In this document: positions 33,803 to 42,440 of the stretch, in pieces | Position numbering within the stretch: position 1 is the first letter of the stretch | Layout: every line of letters starts with the position of its first letter | Source: CBDBBY01 sp965205055 | GTDB taxonomy: Bacteria; Pseudomonadota; Alphaproteobacteria; Rhodobacterales; Rhodobacteraceae | Reading direction: 5' to 3' | Assembly: GCA_965205055.1 (NCBI GenBank) | Contig: OZ242030.1 | Location: forward strand, 496,001 to 560,000 | DNA length: 64,000 bases | Made by a program: the position numbers and the translations under genes | Notes under the pieces: model-generated | Databases searched by the model: none | The model's input: the letters and a program-made list of their open reading frames with translations, nothing else | Told to the model about the DNA's origin: nothing

Positions 33803-35011
33803 ATGCACCGCGTCGTAATTACGGGCCAAGGAACGATCAATCCCTTGGGCCATTCCGTCCCCGAAACTTTTGAAAGCTTTCGCGAAGCGCGTTGCGGCAT
33901 CTCGGAGCTCGATATCCGAGACGTCGAGCGGCTTTCGATTCGAATCGGCGGGCAAGTTACAGGCTTCGATCCGTCGAAACGCTTCACTCGCCAGGAGCTC
34001 GCTTTGTACGATCGCTTTACGCAGTTCGCATTGGTCGCCGCGCAGGAAGCGCTGGACCAATCAGGCGCGGCGGATGTGTTCGCCTCTTCCCCAAGGACCG
34101 GCGTCGTCGTCGGCACGGCCGGGGGCGGATTGAACACTTGGGATGACTCGTATCGCGCTGTCTATGAAGACCGCAAAAATCGGGTCCATCCGTTCGTGGT
34201 GCCGAAGCTGATGAACAATGCCGCAGCGAGCCACATATCCATGAAATTCAACCTTCAAGGACCTAGTTTTTCGGTTTCGACCGCTTGCTCCTCGTCGAAT
34301 CATGCCATCGGTCTCGCGTTCGAAATGATACGCCACGGAATGGCGGACGCGATGATCGCGGGAGGCGCGGAAAGCATGCTGTGCTTCGGAGGCGTCAAGG
34401 CATGGGAGGGGCTGAGGGTCATGTCACACTCCGCGTGCCGCCCGTTTTCCGCGAACAGGAACGGCATGGTTCAAGGCGAGGGGGCAGCGATCTTCGTTCT
34501 TGAAGAGCGCGAGCGCGCCCGGGCCAGAGGGGCGGACATGCTTGCGGAGATCGTCGGCTTCGCGATGGCGTCGGATGCGAAGGATATTGTGATGCCTTCA
34601 ACGGAAGGGGCGTCGCGGACCATCAAGTCGGCTCTGCGGAACGCGGAGGTTTCCCCGGAGGATGTCGGCTATATCAACGCTCATGGAACAGGGACCGCGG
34701 CCAACGATGTGACGGAATGCGCCGCGATCAGCGAGGCATTCGGACCGGCGGCGAACGATGTTCTGCTTTCCTCGACCAAATCCATGCACGGACACCTGAT
34801 CGGGGGCACCGGAGCCGTGGAGCTGCTCGCATGCGTCATGGCGCTGAGAGACGGCGTCATTGCGCCGACAATAGGCTACGAAGTGCCGGACCCCGAATGC
34901 GCTTTGGACGTCGTTCCGAACGAAGCGCGGGAAGCGGATGTGGATGTGGTCATGTCGAACGCGTTCGCGTTCGGCGGACTCAACGCAGTGCTGGTGCTTC
35001 GCTCGACCTGA
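33803..35011 (+). CDS. Beta-ketoacyl-ACP synthase (FabF/NodE-like)
   Basis: Claisen-condensing enzyme of the KAS II type, 402 residues, with a GAGGAA ribosome binding site. The catalytic triad is complete: Cys162 in SVSTACSSSNHAIG, His294 in INAHGTGTAAND and His331 in KSMHGHLIGGTGAVE. The length and motifs fit FabF, but its pairing with a dedicated acyl carrier protein and position after lpxD suggest a special fatty acid or envelope-lipid role, like the NodE-NodF pair, rather than bulk fatty acid synthesis. Confidence 0.9.
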   Translation: MHRVVITGQGTINPLGHSVPETFESFREARCGISELDIRDVERLSIRIGGQVTGFDPSKRFTRQELALYDRFTQFALVAAQEALDQSGAADVFASSPRTGVVVGTAGGGLNTWDDSYRAVYEDRKNRVHPFVVPKLMNNAAASHISMKFNLQGPSFSVSTACSSSNHAIGLAFEMIRHGMADAMIAGGAESMLCFGGVKAWEGLRVMSHSACRPFSANRNGMVQGEGAAIFVLEERERARARGADMLAEIVGFAMASDAKDIVMPSTEGASRTIKSALRNAEVSPEDVGYINAHGTGTAANDVTECAAISEAFGPAANDVLLSSTKSMHGHLIGGTGAVELLACVMALRDGVIAPTIGYEVPDPECALDVVPNEAREADVDVVMSNAFAFGGLNAVLVLRST

Positions 35012-35062
35012 TTTGGTCGCGCACGATGCGGCGCGACCAACGAGCGGATGCAATATCGCGAA

Positions 35063-35581
35063 CTAGAGCGCGTCGAAGGCTCTGCGAAATCCGCGCAGAG
35101 ACACCTTGACGATTTCAGGATCTTCTTCGTTCAGCACTTGCAAAGTGATATTGTAATTCCGGCCCCGCTTCATTTCGTCGATTTCGGTGCTCGACAATGC
35201 AAACCTCGAATAGCAGTGACCCGGAAGGCAGTAAAGGAACTGGCTGACTCTCTCTTCTTTTCTGTCGACCCGCTGCACAACTCCTTCCGGGAGAATGACG
35301 CCGACAGGCGTGAAGACTTGCGCCAAGGCGACCAATTCAGGCGCGCCCTCAATGGTTCCACCGATTTTGGAGATGACCACGCGAAGCAGAGTTCGGTCTC
35401 CGTCCTCGACCACTTGGGACATTTCACACAATTTTCCGCTGCCGTCGGGCTGGACGCATGCTACCGTCCAGTCGGTGTACTTTGTTTCGGTCACTTCGGG
35501 CTGGGCGGCCTCCTGAGCCGACGCGAAACTCGACCCGAAGGCCAAAAGAGCAACAGTTCCAATTCTTGCCAAGCGGCGCAT
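35063..35581 (-). CDS. Invasion-associated locus B (IalB) family protein
   Basis: Exported protein of 172 residues with a signal peptide (MRRLARIGTVALLAFGSSFASA-Q). The mature domain has the IalB pattern YTDWTVACVQPDGSGKLCEMSQ and LPEGVVQRVD...FLYCLPGHCYSRFALSSTEIDEMKRG, with four cysteines that probably form two disulfides. The family was named for a Bartonella invasion factor but is common in free-living alphaproteobacteria, where its role is unknown. It is convergent with the ketosynthase gene and 137 bp downstream of corC in direction. Confidence 0.88.
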   Translation of the reverse strand: MRRLARIGTVALLAFGSSFASAQEAAQPEVTETKYTDWTVACVQPDGSGKLCEMSQVVEDGDRTLLRVVISKIGGTIEGAPELVALAQVFTPVGVILPEGVVQRVDRKEERVSQFLYCLPGHCYSRFALSSTEIDEMKRGRNYNITLQVLNEEDPEIVKVSLRGFRRAFDAL

Positions 35582-35718
35582 CTCAAAAACTCCAGACTAG
35601 AGGGATAATCAAGGCGATCTAGCACAGCGGACGGCAGAAAAAAACCTAATTTCTGCGAAGCCCGGCCCTCAAGTCATGAATATGGCGTGAATAACCTTCT
35701 CGCGTTCTACATGGAGAT

Positions 35719-37110
35719 TCAGGGTTCCCCGGACGGATGAAGGGAGGCGGTTTCGCTTTCTTGATCATCGCACTTGCGAAGCTTGAGCTTCGATATCCGG
35801 TTCGATTCTCTCTCTATGACTTCAAAGCGAAATCCGTGGAAAATGAACTCTTGGCCCGCGACCGGAATGGACTGCGCTTCGTGTATGACGAGACCGGCGA
35901 TCGTGACGGCGTAATCGTCCGGCAGGTTCCAATCCCGCTCCCGGTTCAAATCTCGGATCGGCGTCGACCCTTCCACGATGTAGCCTCCGTCAAACGTGGG
36001 CGTCATCATCTGGCGCGACACCTCGTCGTGCTCGTCCTGAATGTCTCCGACAATCTCCTCAAGTATGTCCTCAAGCGTGATCAATCCCTGAAGCATGCCG
36101 TATTCGTCCACCACCAAAGCGAAATGGGTGTGGCTGCGCAGGAATTGCCGCATCTGGTCGTCGAGGGTCGTCGTCTCGGGCACGAAATAGGGCTTCATCG
36201 CGAAGTCGAGTATTTGAAGGCGGCCTTTGACGAACGGATCCTCGAGGGAGGTGTCCGCCTGCAGCTCCATCATCCCCTTGAGCAGATCCTTCGCATGCAC
36301 GACGCCGACGATGTTTTCCGGTTCGCCTTCGTACAAGGGAAGCCTGGTGTGGCTTGACTTGATGCACTTCTCAATGGCCGTTCGGGGCGGATCGTCCGCG
36401 TCGATCATTTCGATCTCCGAACGATGCTGCATGATCTCTTCAACCGTCTTGTTTCCCAAGTCCAGCGCGCCCAGAATGCGATCCCTGTGATCCTTTTCGA
36501 CAGCGCCGAGCGAGTGGCCGAGCGCGATCGTGCCGGCGATCTCCTCCTGAACGGCGTCGCTCACATTCTGTTCAACGGGCGTAACTCCGAACAAAGCCAG
36601 AAACCTGCCGACCAGGAATTGAATGATCGCGACAACCGGAAAGAACAAAGTGACGACTCCGCCGATCAGCGGCGCGACCTTCCGCGCCGCGAATTCGGGG
36701 TTCGCAAGAGCGTACGTCTTCGGCAGGACTTCGGCGAAGACAAGAATGAGCAGCGTCATTACGAGGGTCGCCATGAATACGCCGGCGTCGCCGAGCACTG
36801 CCGTGAACAAGCTTGTCGCGAGCGAGGCCGCAAGAATGTTCACCAAATTGTTGCCCAGCAATATGGCGCCGATGAGCCGCTCCTTGTCCGATGTGACCCG
36901 CAGGGCGCTTGCCGCCCTTCGGTCTCCGTTGTCCGCCTGCGACCTCAGCTTGCCGCGGGATGCGGAAGTCAGCGCGGTTTCAGAACCGGAGAACAGCGCC
37001 GAAATGCAGATCAGGAGCAGAATCGCGGTTCCGACGGTGACAACATCGAAATTGAGCTTTGCCAATCGGTCGAGCGCTTGTGTCGCGAAGGTGTCCATTG
37101 CAGCGTCCAT
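35719..37110 (-). CDS. HlyC/CorC family membrane protein (DUF21 + CBS + CorC domain)
   Basis: Inner-membrane protein of 463 residues implicated in Mg/Co ion export or homeostasis. The N-terminal DUF21 domain has several membrane segments (AILLLICISALFSGSETALTSASRGKLR, LIGAILLGNNLVNILAASLATSLF, LVMTLLILVFAEVLPKTYAL). Two CBS domains follow (HTRLPLYEGEPENIVGVVHAKDLL and HTHFALVVDEYGMLQGLITLEDILEEIVGDI), then the CorC_HlyC FAD-fold-like C-terminal domain. The hemolysin name is historical. In related genomes it neighbours aroK-aroB and xerD, as here within a few kilobases. Confidence 0.92.
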   Translation of the reverse strand: MDAAMDTFATQALDRLAKLNFDVVTVGTAILLLICISALFSGSETALTSASRGKLRSQADNGDRRAASALRVTSDKERLIGAILLGNNLVNILAASLATSLFTAVLGDAGVFMATLVMTLLILVFAEVLPKTYALANPEFAARKVAPLIGGVVTLFFPVVAIIQFLVGRFLALFGVTPVEQNVSDAVQEEIAGTIALGHSLGAVEKDHRDRILGALDLGNKTVEEIMQHRSEIEMIDADDPPRTAIEKCIKSSHTRLPLYEGEPENIVGVVHAKDLLKGMMELQADTSLEDPFVKGRLQILDFAMKPYFVPETTTLDDQMRQFLRSHTHFALVVDEYGMLQGLITLEDILEEIVGDIQDEHDEVSRQMMTPTFDGGYIVEGSTPIRDLNRERDWNLPDDYAVTIAGLVIHEAQSIPVAGQEFIFHGFRFEVIERESNRISKLKLRKCDDQESETASLHPSGEP

Positions 37111-37194
37111 GCCAGATATTCGGTCGACTTGAGCCGAAGCGGAGCCGGATCAAGAGTCCGCTCGGGAGCCGAGTCGACAATCGATGAATTGAAT

Positions 37195-38127
37195 TCAGTC
37201 GTCCTTGGCCAGCGGGTGGTTTTCCAGAACCAGAGATTTCAGCCGCTCGTCCACGACATGAGTGTAGATTTCGGTGGTGGAAACGTCCGCGTGGCCGAGA
37301 AGCGTCTGAATTGAGATCAAATCCGCGCCGTTGGCAAGAAGATGCGTCGCGACGGCATGCCGAAACTTGTGCGGCGTGACTTTTTCAGGCGGCACCCCGG
37401 CTGAAGCGGCGATTTCCTTTATCAGCGTGTATGCCCTGACCCGAGTCAGATGGCTGTTGTTTCTAGCGGATGGAAACAGATACTTGGATGGCGGCACGCC
37501 CTTTTTGCGTTTGCCCTGCTCGCTCTCGTCCCGGGCGGGAAGCCATTCGGAAATCGCTGCGCGCGCAGGGGCTGACAACGGAACCATCCGCTCCTTTCCG
37601 CCTTTTCCCTTGACGATCATGACTTGGGGATTCCCGCGGACGCTCGCCACAGGAAGTTCGACAAGTTCGCTCACCCTCATGCCAGTCGCATACAGCAGTT
37701 CCAGCATGCATGCGTTGCGAAGCGCATCCGAGGGGTTTCGTCCGTGGTTTTGAGCTGCCGCAAGCATTGCCTCCACCTCGTCAAGGCTCAAGGTCCCCGG
37801 CAGAGGCTTGGGGAGCTTGGGATGACTGACGTCTTGCGCGGGCATATCCGTCCGCCACCCTTCCTCAAATGCAAACCGATACATCTGACGGATTGCCGAG
37901 AGCTTCCGGGCGCGCGATGTCGCGGCAATTCCCAGTCCGGCAAGCTCCGATAGATAACATTCGATATCCTGTCTTGCGACTGACGCGAAACCAAGGTTCC
38001 GTTCCGCAAGGAACTTCGAGAATCCTTCGAGATCGCGCCTGTAGGCCGCGCAGGTGTTCAGCGCGGCGGAACGCTCCGCGTGCGCGACTTCGATGAAAGC
38101 GTCTATCCAGTCCTGGTCTGAATTCAT
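37195..38127 (-). CDS. xerD: Tyrosine recombinase XerD
   Basis: Site-specific recombinase that resolves chromosome dimers at dif with XerC and FtsK. The 310 residues contain an N-terminal SAM-like core-binding domain (about 5-95) and the catalytic domain with Arg151 (LYATGMRVSELVEL), Lys175 (VKGKGGKERMVPL), His253 and Arg256 (TPHKFRHAVATHLL), His279 (LLGHADVSTTEIYTHV) and nucleophile Tyr288. It overlaps the upstream exported-protein gene by four bases. Its place next to aroK-aroB is the normal chromosomal context, which argues against a mobile-element integrase. Confidence 0.93.
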   Translation of the reverse strand: MNSDQDWIDAFIEVAHAERSAALNTCAAYRRDLEGFSKFLAERNLGFASVARQDIECYLSELAGLGIAATSRARKLSAIRQMYRFAFEEGWRTDMPAQDVSHPKLPKPLPGTLSLDEVEAMLAAAQNHGRNPSDALRNACMLELLYATGMRVSELVELPVASVRGNPQVMIVKGKGGKERMVPLSAPARAAISEWLPARDESEQGKRKKGVPPSKYLFPSARNNSHLTRVRAYTLIKEIAASAGVPPEKVTPHKFRHAVATHLLANGADLISIQTLLGHADVSTTEIYTHVVDERLKSLVLENHPLAKDD

Positions 38128-39614
38128 GATCGGTCATCCAACAGGATCTGCAGCGCAATTCCGCGGGCATCGTATTCCAGTCCGGTCCAGACGAGTACCG
38201 CCAGAGCCTGCTCGACGTTTGAAGGATCCAGACGCGAATCGCCTTCGAGGAGCAGCAGTGCGGAAAGCAGAGCTTCGCCTAGCTTGCCTTCTTCAATCAT
38301 CAAGCCGATCTCGCCCTGAGGCCGCCGCCGCTGCATGGCGAGGACGACGGCCCGCTCCAAGCTCGTTCGCGGAATCACGCCGCCCAATCGACCCGTTGCG
38401 ATGCCGAACAAAAATGTCTCGCGCGAATCAGTCGGCCGCGAGTCGGATGCGAACCGCTCGAAATCGTCGGAAAGCATTGCGACTTCCACCATTTCCTTCC
38501 GTGCGCCCGCTTCATTCACGAATCCGTCGAGTTGGCCGACCGCGTAGTTCGAGAAGGCGATCTCGAGTCCAGCCTGCTTCATGAGAGCGTATGCCTGCGG
38601 CAACGTCACGATCATGTTTTCTCGACTTTGCGCTCTCGCAGCCGATTCGAATTTCTGGAAGGCGCGCACGCGTTCCCAAACCCCTCCCGACCCGGCAGGC
38701 TTGGACTCCGCATAGGCGGCCAGCAGTCTGTCGGCCGAAACGGCGCGGGACGCGACCAGCCGTTCCAACGATTCGATTCGCGTCTTCCATCCGGCGTTCA
38801 TGGTCAGGTGCCTGAAAAGGAACGGTTCCTGCAAATCGGCAAGCGGATGCGACAGCCCCGCTTCGATTTCCATCGCGAAGTTCAACGGCGTGACGGGAAA
38901 ATCTCTGGCGCTGAAAGCTTTTTCGGAATCTTGCGGATCTATGTATTGCGCCAACAAGCGCATCTCGAAATCGCCGATATCGCCGAGCGCTGCCGCTCCG
39001 GAATAGAGGACGGCGGCGGCCTTGAGTTCCCCGCGCCTTGCCAGACAGTAGATCATCGCCGACTTGCTGGGCGCATGCGCTGGAATCGAAAGCATTGACG
39101 AGCATTCATCCGACGCCGGCCCGGTGAGCAATCCGATATCGAACCACCGCGCGAAAAGTTCGCGGTTTTCCAGCCCGGATCTATCCAGCAGGGCTCCTGC
39201 CTGTTCAAGCGCGCCGAAACTGATCAGCTTGTCCGTCCGCGACAAAAATACGGTCAAGCCGTCGGAATTCGCCGGAGGGTCCGCCTCCGCGAGAAGCAGC
39301 ATGTAAAGCAACCTCAAAGCAGTCTGCGGGAGATCTTTCGATTGCTCGGCAATCAACGACGCGATCTCCGCGCTGTCGGAATTCGACCAAAGATCCGCCG
39401 GAAAGCCGCTGATTCTTGCAGGCAATATTCCTACGGCGTCAATGTTGGGCTTTCCGATGCGAGTCGCGGTGATCGCCGTCGGGACTTCCGGATCCGGAAC
39501 GATCTCTCCGAGGCCGAGCTCTTCAGTAAGCCAAGGAATGGCGGAAAGCGGTTCCTGGGCAAGGCAAGTCACCGGCAAGAAAGCTGCAGCGACAGCGGTC
39601 CAATTAATTCCCAT
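38124..39614 (-). CDS. Exported conserved hypothetical protein (496 aa)
   Basis: A large protein with an N-terminal signal (MGINWTAVAAAFLPVTCLA-Q) and no further membrane segment, so probably periplasmic. The remainder is helix-rich with many alanine/leucine pairs (for example SALLLLEGDSRLDPSNVEQALAVLVWTGLEYDARGIALQILL), suggesting a TPR-like or other alpha-solenoid fold. No catalytic motif is seen. ATG 39614 is chosen; a TTG three codons earlier would overlap the small membrane-protein gene further. It overlaps xerD by four bases and the small gene by 11, so the three form an operon. I recall similar unannotated proteins beside xerD in Rhodobacterales; function unknown. Confidence 0.75.
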   Translation of the reverse strand: MGINWTAVAAAFLPVTCLAQEPLSAIPWLTEELGLGEIVPDPEVPTAITATRIGKPNIDAVGILPARISGFPADLWSNSDSAEIASLIAEQSKDLPQTALRLLYMLLLAEADPPANSDGLTVFLSRTDKLISFGALEQAGALLDRSGLENRELFARWFDIGLLTGPASDECSSMLSIPAHAPSKSAMIYCLARRGELKAAAVLYSGAAALGDIGDFEMRLLAQYIDPQDSEKAFSARDFPVTPLNFAMEIEAGLSHPLADLQEPFLFRHLTMNAGWKTRIESLERLVASRAVSADRLLAAYAESKPAGSGGVWERVRAFQKFESAARAQSRENMIVTLPQAYALMKQAGLEIAFSNYAVGQLDGFVNEAGARKEMVEVAMLSDDFERFASDSRPTDSRETFLFGIATGRLGGVIPRTSLERAVVLAMQRRRPQGEIGLMIEEGKLGEALLSALLLLEGDSRLDPSNVEQALAVLVWTGLEYDARGIALQILLDDRS

Positions 39615-39780
39615 CAATTTCAACTGGAATCTTGATCGGACCGTCGGGCGGCGAAAGATCGCCGAAAAGCGCCGTGCCGACGACGATCAACGCCATCAAC
39701 ACGATTACTCCCAATATGATCTTCAGCCAAAGCCAGCGCATCGCCCTGCGTCTGCCTTTCAAGTAACTGTTTCGCGCCAT
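39604..39780 (-). CDS. Small single-pass membrane protein (58 aa)
   Basis: A 58-residue protein starting MARNSYLKGRRRAMRWLW, with one membrane segment at about residues 16-39 (LWLKIILGVIVLMALIVVGTAL) and a short periplasmic tail SPPDGPIKIPVEIDGN. The positive residues before the segment predict the N-terminus in the cytoplasm. It begins the minus-strand operon with the exported hypothetical protein and xerD, overlapping the former. Similar tiny membrane proteins occur at this place in Rhodobacterales. Function unknown. Confidence 0.7.
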   Translation of the reverse strand: MARNSYLKGRRRAMRWLWLKIILGVIVLMALIVVGTALFGDLSPPDGPIKIPVEIDGN

Positions 39781-39953
39781 TGAATTCCAAATACATGAAA
39801 CCCACAGAATACCGCAACAACGCGTTCCTGTCCCGACCGAAATCCTACCATAAAGGATATGTGTTGAGAATTTGCCATGCGCCGGCCGTTTCAGCAATGA
39901 TCTGATTCTGTTGCAGGCCATAGTTCGCGGCCGCTCGGCCCGGCAGCGCGCTG

Positions 39954-39980
39954 TTGCAACGAATGCATGGCAAATATAAT
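39954..39980 (+). promoter_or_regulatory. Candidate promoter for aroK-aroB
   Basis: A perfect TATAAT (-10) at 39975 follows a TTGCAA (-35-like) after 15 bases. The spacer is short, but the exact -10 and a distance of about 50 bp to the aroK start make this the best promoter in the divergent gap. Confidence 0.45.
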
Positions 39981-40030
39981 CCGTCATTCGGAAGCATCGC
40001 TTGTTCAGGCGAAATTTCGGGGTGGCTGCA

Positions 40031-40579
40031 ATGAGCAAAGGCGCGCTGAAGCGGCCGATTGTCTTCGTTGGGATGATGGGTTCAGGCAAATCGGCGGTCG
40101 GGAGCGCCACCGCCAAGATCCTTGGCGTGCCGTTCGTGGACTGCGACAAGGAGATTGAAGCGTCGGCGGGAATGAGCATTTCCGGCATATTTTCCGAATA
40201 CGGCGAAACTCGTTTCCGGGAAGCGGAAGCCCGAGTCCTTTCTCGCGTTCTTAACGGTCCTCCCGCCATCATTGCCGCGGGCGGCGGCACTTTCATGAAC
40301 GGGAGGAACAGGGACGAAATCGGGAAGCATTCCGTTTCGGTCTGGCTGAAGGTCGCGCCGGATACGCTCTGGCAGAGGGTGAAGAGCAAAACGACGCGAC
40401 CGCTGCTCAAGACGGCGGATCCGTACGGAACTCTGCTGCAGCTGCTCCGCGAGAGGGAGCCTATTTATGCGAAGGCGACGATGACAGTGTGCTCCGGACA
40501 AGGGCATTCGGTGCAAACGACTGCGACGCGGGTTGCAGAGAGGCTGCTTGCCGCGAGCGCTGATTTGGACATTTTCTGA
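40031..40579 (+). CDS. aroK: Shikimate kinase
   Basis: Phosphorylates shikimate in chorismate synthesis. From the ATG at 40031 the protein has 182 residues: P-loop GMMGSGKSAVG at about 14-24, shikimate-binding DCDKEIEASAGMSISGIFSEYGETRFREAEARVL, and GGGTFM. A TTG ten codons upstream is possible but the ATG is closer to family length and has a GGGGTGG-like ribosome binding site. The aroB start directly abuts the stop. Confidence 0.95.
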   Translation: MSKGALKRPIVFVGMMGSGKSAVGSATAKILGVPFVDCDKEIEASAGMSISGIFSEYGETRFREAEARVLSRVLNGPPAIIAAGGGTFMNGRNRDEIGKHSVSVWLKVAPDTLWQRVKSKTTRPLLKTADPYGTLLQLLREREPIYAKATMTVCSGQGHSVQTTATRVAERLLAASADLDIF

Positions 40580-41716
40580 GTGGGCAATTCGATGGAAACT
40601 GAATTTCTGGAGGTGGAACTCGGCGACCGGTCGTACAGGATCCTTATCGGATCGGAATTGATCGCCAATGCGATGGACCACCTGCGGCCGCTTCTGCATC
40701 GGAAACGGGTCGCGGTCGTCACCGACGCGAATGTCGCGCGCCACGGTTTCCTTGCTTTGCTTCGCGATTGCGTTGAAAGGGAAAACGTGGAGTTCAACGC
40801 CAAGGTGCTGCCTGTCGGCGAAACCGTGAAGTCATGGGACTGCCTTCGCGACGTCGCGGAATGGCTGCTTTCCTTGCAGACGGAGCGGCAAGACGTTGTC
40901 TTGGCGCTCGGCGGCGGCGTTGTCGGAGATCTTGCCGGATTCGCAGCGGCGATACTGAGGCGAGGCGTTCGGCATGTCCAGTTTCCGACGACTCTGATGT
41001 CGCAGGTGGACAGTTCCGTGGGCGGCAAAACGGGGATCAACTCCAGCTACGGCAAAAACCTGATCGGAGCTTTCCACCAGCCGTCTCTCGTCCTTTGCGA
41101 TCTGTCGGTTCTGGACACGCTGCCGAAGCGGGAGTTTCTTTCCGGGTACGGGGAGGTCGCAAAATACGGCTTGCTTGGCGATGCCGAATTCTTCCGCTGG
41201 CTCGAGATGAACGGTCCATCGCTCTGCAAGGGAGATCGCGCCTTGCTTGCGAAAGCGGTCCGGAATTCTTGCAGGATGAAGGCGGAGATTGTCGCTGCCG
41301 ACGAGACGGAGCTCGGGCGGCGGGCTCTGCTGAATCTGGGCCATACGTTCTGCCATGCTTTGGAAGCGGCCTCGGAGTACTCGGAACGGCTTCGGCATGG
41401 CGAAGGAGTGGCGGTCGGCTGCTGCTTGGCATTCGAGGCATCGCATCGCCTCGGCTATTGCAGTTCCGCGGCCTCCGCGCGGGTGAAGTCGCACTTTTCC
41501 AAGTTGGGAATGGTTCATCGCATCGCGGACATACCGGGAGAGCTGCCGTCAGCGGATGCCTTGATTGAACTCATGCGTCAGGACAAGAAGGTTCGGGGCG
41601 GCAAAATTCGTTTTGTTCTTGCGAAAGGCATCGGACAGGCGTTCGTTTGCGAAAACGCGGATCTGGATGTCATCAAGCTCATGCTGGAAGACGAGTTGGC
41701 CGAAAAGACGAATTGA
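40580..41716 (+). CDS. aroB: 3-Dehydroquinate synthase
   Basis: Converts DAHP to 3-dehydroquinate, with NAD and a divalent metal. The 378 residues begin at a GTG adjacent to the aroK stop (ATG four codons later is an alternative). Motifs include VVLALGGGVVGDLAGFAAAILRRGV, PTTLMSQVDSSVGGKTGIN, NLIGAFHQPSLVLCD, the metal-binding SGYGEVAKYG and NLGHTFCHALE, and HGEGVAVG. It is the last normal chromosomal gene before a transposase remnant and the nar operon. Confidence 0.96.
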   Translation: MGNSMETEFLEVELGDRSYRILIGSELIANAMDHLRPLLHRKRVAVVTDANVARHGFLALLRDCVERENVEFNAKVLPVGETVKSWDCLRDVAEWLLSLQTERQDVVLALGGGVVGDLAGFAAAILRRGVRHVQFPTTLMSQVDSSVGGKTGINSSYGKNLIGAFHQPSLVLCDLSVLDTLPKREFLSGYGEVAKYGLLGDAEFFRWLEMNGPSLCKGDRALLAKAVRNSCRMKAEIVAADETELGRRALLNLGHTFCHALEAASEYSERLRHGEGVAVGCCLAFEASHRLGYCSSAASARVKSHFSKLGMVHRIADIPGELPSADALIELMRQDKKVRGGKIRFVLAKGIGQAFVCENADLDVIKLMLEDELAEKTN

Positions 41717-41835
41717 CGCCGCAAAGGCGGCCGGCTGTCCAGTCAGGCATAAACGATGGCCCGCCGCTGGCTTTGAGCTATCGCGTTCGTGCCGCGCGCC
41801 ATGCGGCATCATTTGTCATCTGAAACCTGACAAGG

Positions 41836-42440
41836 ATGCCGGACATGCCTTGGAACGAGACCACCAAGACACAACTTGCACGCCCTCGGGCTCGGTTCGG
41901 AAGCGACTTGACGGACGAGAAGCGGGCTCTGAACGGATCGTGCCTTCAGCCTCCGGCCAAAAGAGGACGCCCCCGCAAGACCGACCTGCGGGAGGTGGCC
42001 GACGCGATCCAGGGCATGCTTGACACCAGATGCCGGTGGCGGGCGATTTCCCGTTGTTTTCCGGCCTCTGCGACGGTTCAGCATTAATTCCGTTTCCGGC
42101 GTCGCGGCGGAATATTCACATGGATGATGGACACGCTTCGCGCCCTCGGCCGCGATCTGGCGGGACGCTCCGAGACCTGGACCTTGGCAGTCGACACCAG
42201 GTCGGCGGGAACGACGGAGAGGGGCGGGCCTGCGGGTTGCGGTCCGGCCTTGAGATCGTCGGCAAACCCAAGGATGTCAAAGGATCCGAGGTTCTCTATC
42301 GCCTCCGGGTCGTTGAGCGGATCTTCGCTGGGATATCGCGTTGCCGGCGTCCGGCGAAGGACTATGAGCGGAGCTCGGAGAGCTCGCTGGCGTGGGCGCC
42401 GCCGGCCGCATGCCGCTTCATGGCGCACCGAATTGGATAG
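41836..42440 (+). pseudogene. Degenerate IS5-family transposase (left remnant)
   Basis: The first 83 codons match the N-terminus of IS5-group transposases (PWNETTKTQLARPRARFGSDLTDEKRAL, PPAKRGRPRKTDLREVADAI, CRWRAISRCFPASATVQ). An in-frame TAA at 42085-42087 interrupts the gene; the same frame continues with VDTRSAGTTERGGPAG, matching the family DSQSVKTTESGGPRG segment. After an internal deletion and frameshift, another frame gives the C-terminus EIVGKPKDVKGSEVLYRLRVVERIFAG and SRCRRPAKDYERSSESSLAW. Most of the catalytic DDE core is missing, so the element is dead. A homologous C-terminal remnant lies at about 53345, on the other side of the nar operon. Confidence 0.8.

Noticed and set aside
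37195..38127. Tyrosine recombinase considered as a phage or island integrase
   Set aside because: It sits in the standard xerD neighbourhood with aroK-aroB, has XerD length and motifs, and no attachment-site repeats or phage genes are nearby.
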